NCBI GenBank assembly: GCA_045644725.1
Contig: JAZRHK010000105.1
Location: 1-9,019, forward strand
Length of the DNA: 9,019 nt
Direction of reading: 5' to 3'
Source of the DNA: CAAGNP01 sp045644725
GTDB lineage: Bacteria; Bacteroidota; Bacteroidia; Bacteroidales; UBA932
Under the pieces are notes generated by a model, which had not been told where the DNA came from, ran no database searches, and was given only the letters and a program-made list of their open reading frames with translations. Below are positions 7,322 to 9,019 of this stretch, piece by piece. Within the stretch, counting starts at the first letter, position 1, and the number at the start of each line of letters is the position of its first letter. The position numbers were made by a program, and so were the translations under genes.

Positions 7322-8317
7322 ATGGAAATTAAAGCAGCAGACGTTGCGAAACTTCGCAAAATGACTGGCGCAGGTATGATGGACTGCAAAAAGGCTCTTG
7401 TAGAGGCTGAAGGTGACTTCGAGAGAGCTAAAGAAATCATCAAAGAGAAAGGTAAATTGGTTGCAGCAAAACGTGCTGACCGTGAGACTTCAGAGGGTGC
7501 TGCTATCGCTAAAGTAAATGGCGGTAAAGCTATCGTGATCGCACTTGGTTGTGAGACTGACTTCGTAGCTAAAAATGCAGAGTTCCAAGCTCTTGCTGAT
7601 GCTATCGCTGAGGCAGCTATCGCAAATTTCCCTGCAGACAAAGAGGCTCTTATGGCTTGCACTATCGCTGACGGCAGAACTGTAGAGGCTGCTATCACTG
7701 AGCAGACAGGTAAGACTGGTGAGAAACATCAGCTTGTTTCATATGAGACAATCGAAGCTCCTTATGTAGTTTCTTACATGCACAAAATCACAGGTAAACT
7801 TGCTACTGTAGTAGGTTTCAGCAAAGTGATTGACGAAACTGTAGCTAAAGGTGTTGCTATGCAGGTTGCTTCTATGAACCCTGTAGCAGTTTCAGCAGAC
7901 CAGGTTCCTCAGAATGTTATTGATGAAGAGCTTAAGACAGCTACTGAGAAAACCAAAGAAGAACTTGTAAGAAAAGCTGTTGATGCTGCTCTTCAAAAAG
8001 CCGGTATCAACCCTGCACACGTAGACAGCGAAGACCATATTGAGTCTAACCAGACCAAAGGTTGGATCACTGCTGAGCAAGCTGCTCAGGCTCGTGAGAT
8101 TATCGCTACCGTATCTGCAGAGAAAGCAGCTAATCTTCCTGCTCAGATGGTTGAGAACATCGCTAAAGGTCGTCTTCAGAAATTCTTCAAAGAGCAGACT
8201 CTTGAGGAGCAAGGCTACCAGATGGGTGATGGCAAACAAGCAGTTAAAGATGTTATCAAAGCTGCTGATGCTGAAGCTAAAGTTCTTTCATTCAAGAGAG
8301 TGTCACTTGCTGACTAA
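7322..8317 (+). CDS. tsf: Translation elongation factor Ts
   Basis: Cytoplasmic guanine nucleotide exchange factor that releases GDP from EF-Tu. It has 331 residues against 283 in E. coli, the length I expect for Bacteroidales. The N-terminal UBA-like domain (about 1-55) carries the first signature LRKMTGAGMMDCKKAL (11-26). The core signature CETDFVAKNAEF (77-88) contains Asp80 and Phe81, the residues that in E. coli intrude next to the EF-Tu magnesium site, here at the same numbers. Later conserved parts are VAMQVASMNP and the segment GWITAEQAAQAREIIATVSA. It is the last gene of the ribosomal operon, 24 bases after rpsB, the near-universal rpsB-tsf pairing, and ends before the terminator at 8343. 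Confidence 0.99.
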   Translation: MEIKAADVAKLRKMTGAGMMDCKKALVEAEGDFERAKEIIKEKGKLVAAKRADRETSEGAAIAKVNGGKAIVIALGCETDFVAKNAEFQALADAIAEAAIANFPADKEALMACTIADGRTVEAAITEQTGKTGEKHQLVSYETIEAPYVVSYMHKITGKLATVVGFSKVIDETVAKGVAMQVASMNPVAVSADQVPQNVIDEELKTATEKTKEELVRKAVDAALQKAGINPAHVDSEDHIESNQTKGWITAEQAAQAREIIATVSAEKAANLPAQMVENIAKGRLQKFFKEQTLEEQGYQMGDGKQAVKDVIKAADAEAKVLSFKRVSLAD

Positions 8318-8342
8318 GCTTCCGTCAGGAAAATATAAAAAT

Positions 8343-8373
8343 AAAGGGATGACCGATCGGCCATCCCTTTTTT
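8343..8373. terminator. Bidirectional terminator shared by tsf and kbl
   Basis: AAAGGGATG (8343-8351) pairs with CATCCCTTT (8362-8370), and an inner CC/GG closes a GATC loop. On the plus strand six T follow (8368-8373), ending tsf. Read on the minus strand, the same stem is followed by a T-rich run, the complement of 8331-8345, which would end kbl. In the plus transcript positions 8352 and 8361 form an A-C mismatch; in the minus transcript they form a G-U pair, giving an unbroken 12-bp stem. Confidence 0.88.
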
Positions 8374-8378
8374 CTTAG

Positions 8379-8400
8379 ATGCCCGAACTGTGTTGGGCAT
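8379..8400. other. Second inverted repeat in the tsf-kbl convergent gap
   Basis: ATGCCC (8379-8384) pairs with GGGCAT (8395-8400), extended past a one-base bulge (G8385) by AAC/GTT around a TGT loop, nine base pairs in all. No T-run follows it on either strand, so it does not look like an independent terminator. In the kbl transcript it would sit in the 3' untranslated region, before the terminator hairpin. Function unknown. Confidence 0.55.
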
Positions 8401-8422
8401 GACATATTCAGGTATGGGGCTT

Positions 8423-9019
8423 TTACTTGATGACCCCCAACTCTTTACCCACTTTGGTAAATGCTGCGATACATTTGTCAAGGTGTTCCACTTCGTGTCC
8501 GGCTGATACCTGTACGCGGATGCGTGCTTCATTTTTAGGTACAACAGGGTAGTAGAAGCCTGTCACGTAGATACCCTCCTCGAGGAGTTTGGCAGCCATT
8601 ACCTGAGATAGTTTGGCATCGTAGAGCATTACTGCACAAATAGCCGACTGTGTAGGTTTGATGTCAAATCCTGCAGCTTTCATCTTCTCTACAAAATAGT
8701 CTGTATTGCTGTGAAGTTTGTCCTGGAGTCTGTTGGTCTCGGACATCATATCGAACATTCTGATGCCTGCTGCCGCTACCATCGGAGGGATGGAGTTCGA
8801 GAAGAGGTATGGGCGTGAACGCTGGCGAAGCATGGCGATGATCTCTTTCTTTCCTGTGGTGAAGCCACCGATGGCACCGCCGAATGCTTTTCCGAGGGTA
8901 TCTGTGAGGATCTCTATTTTACCTTTGAGGTCATATTGCTCTGTAACACCGCGGCCTGTTTTTCCCACCACACCTGCTGAGTGTGATTCGTCCACCATCA
9001 CCATTGCATTGTACTTGTT
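8423..9019 (-). CDS. kbl: Glycine C-acetyltransferase (2-amino-3-ketobutyrate CoA ligase), C-terminal half only
   Basis: PLP-dependent alpha-oxoamine synthase of the threonine degradation route. It splits 2-amino-3-oxobutanoate with CoA into glycine and acetyl-CoA. The last 198 residues are visible, about half of the usual 395-400; the frame is open to the window edge, and an ATG at 9004 is internal. VDESHSAG (residues 9-16 of the fragment) holds the Asp that pairs with the PLP ring nitrogen and the active-site His. TLGKAFGGAIGG contains the Schiff-base Lys (fragment residue 44). QRSRPYLFSNS and the C-terminus AAFTKVGKELGVIK fit Kbl. The related serine palmitoyltransferase of Bacteroidota sphingolipid synthesis is the main alternative, and these motifs favour Kbl. 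It is convergent with tsf, with mixed codon use unlike the genes to its left. Any threonine dehydrogenase partner would be outside the window. Confidence 0.93.
   Translation of the reverse strand, partial: NKYNAMVMVDESHSAGVVGKTGRGVTEQYDLKGKIEILTDTLGKAFGGAIGGFTTGKKEIIAMLRQRSRPYLFSNSIPPMVAAAGIRMFDMMSETNRLQDKLHSNTDYFVEKMKAAGFDIKPTQSAICAVMLYDAKLSQVMAAKLLEEGIYVTGFYYPVVPKNEARIRVQVSAGHEVEHLDKCIAAFTKVGKELGVIK

Noticed and set aside
7231..7729. Minus-strand open frames opposite the rpsB end and the start of tsf (up to 155 codons).
   Set aside because: They lie antisense to strongly conserved coding sequence, are rich in Ser and Leu as reverse-strand shadows of Ala/Glu/Lys codons usually are, and have no start-site or promoter support.
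1..9019. A new defence, mobile or biosynthetic system.
   Set aside because: All coding capacity is accounted for by well-known families in conserved order; no transposase, integrase, repeat array or unexplained gene cluster is visible.

Overview
The window reads as ordinary chromosome of a member of the Bacteroidota, most likely order Bacteroidales. Four things point there: a SusC/SusD outer-membrane pair, the gene order rplM-rpsI-rpsB-tsf, a promoter of the Bacteroidota type (-33 TTG and -7 TAnnTTTG) with no Shine-Dalgarno sites, and protein sequences that resemble Bacteroides-type L13, S9, S2, EF-Ts and Kbl. I cannot fix the family or genus from sequence alone.

Layout, left to right. Positions 1-3360 hold a SusC-type TonB-dependent transporter, cut at its 5' end by the window and missing roughly the signal peptide. 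Seven bases later comes its SusD-type surface lipoprotein partner (3368-5308). A strong UUCG-loop terminator (5334-5363) closes this nutrient-uptake operon. Directly after it lies a housekeeping promoter (5370-5399) and a short leader with a GC-rich 5' hairpin. This drives rplM (GTG start, 5461-5916), rpsI (5921-6313), a 174-base structured intercistronic leader, rpsB (6488-7297) and tsf (7322-8317). A hairpin at 8343-8370 ends tsf and probably also ends the convergent gene on the minus strand. That gene, kbl (glycine C-acetyltransferase), covers 8423-9019 and only its C-terminal half is inside the window.

Function. SusC and SusD would form a 'pedal-bin' importer in the outer membrane: SusD captures an oligomeric nutrient at the surface and SusC moves it to the periplasm with TonB energy. 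No glycoside hydrolase, sulfatase, peptidase or regulator is visible beside them, so the substrate cannot be named. The ribosomal cluster makes two 30S proteins, one 50S protein and the EF-Tu nucleotide exchange factor. Kbl belongs to threonine breakdown to glycine and acetyl-CoA.

I found no mobile element, CRISPR array, tRNA or rRNA gene, and no stretch above 300 bases without a gene. No new multi-gene system is apparent. The most notable non-coding signal is the folded RNA element between rpsI and rpsB, a candidate autoregulatory leader. Secondary points are the strand asymmetry of the shared terminator, the tryptophan-rich SusD N-terminus, and codon use in susCD that looks like that of the ribosomal genes.
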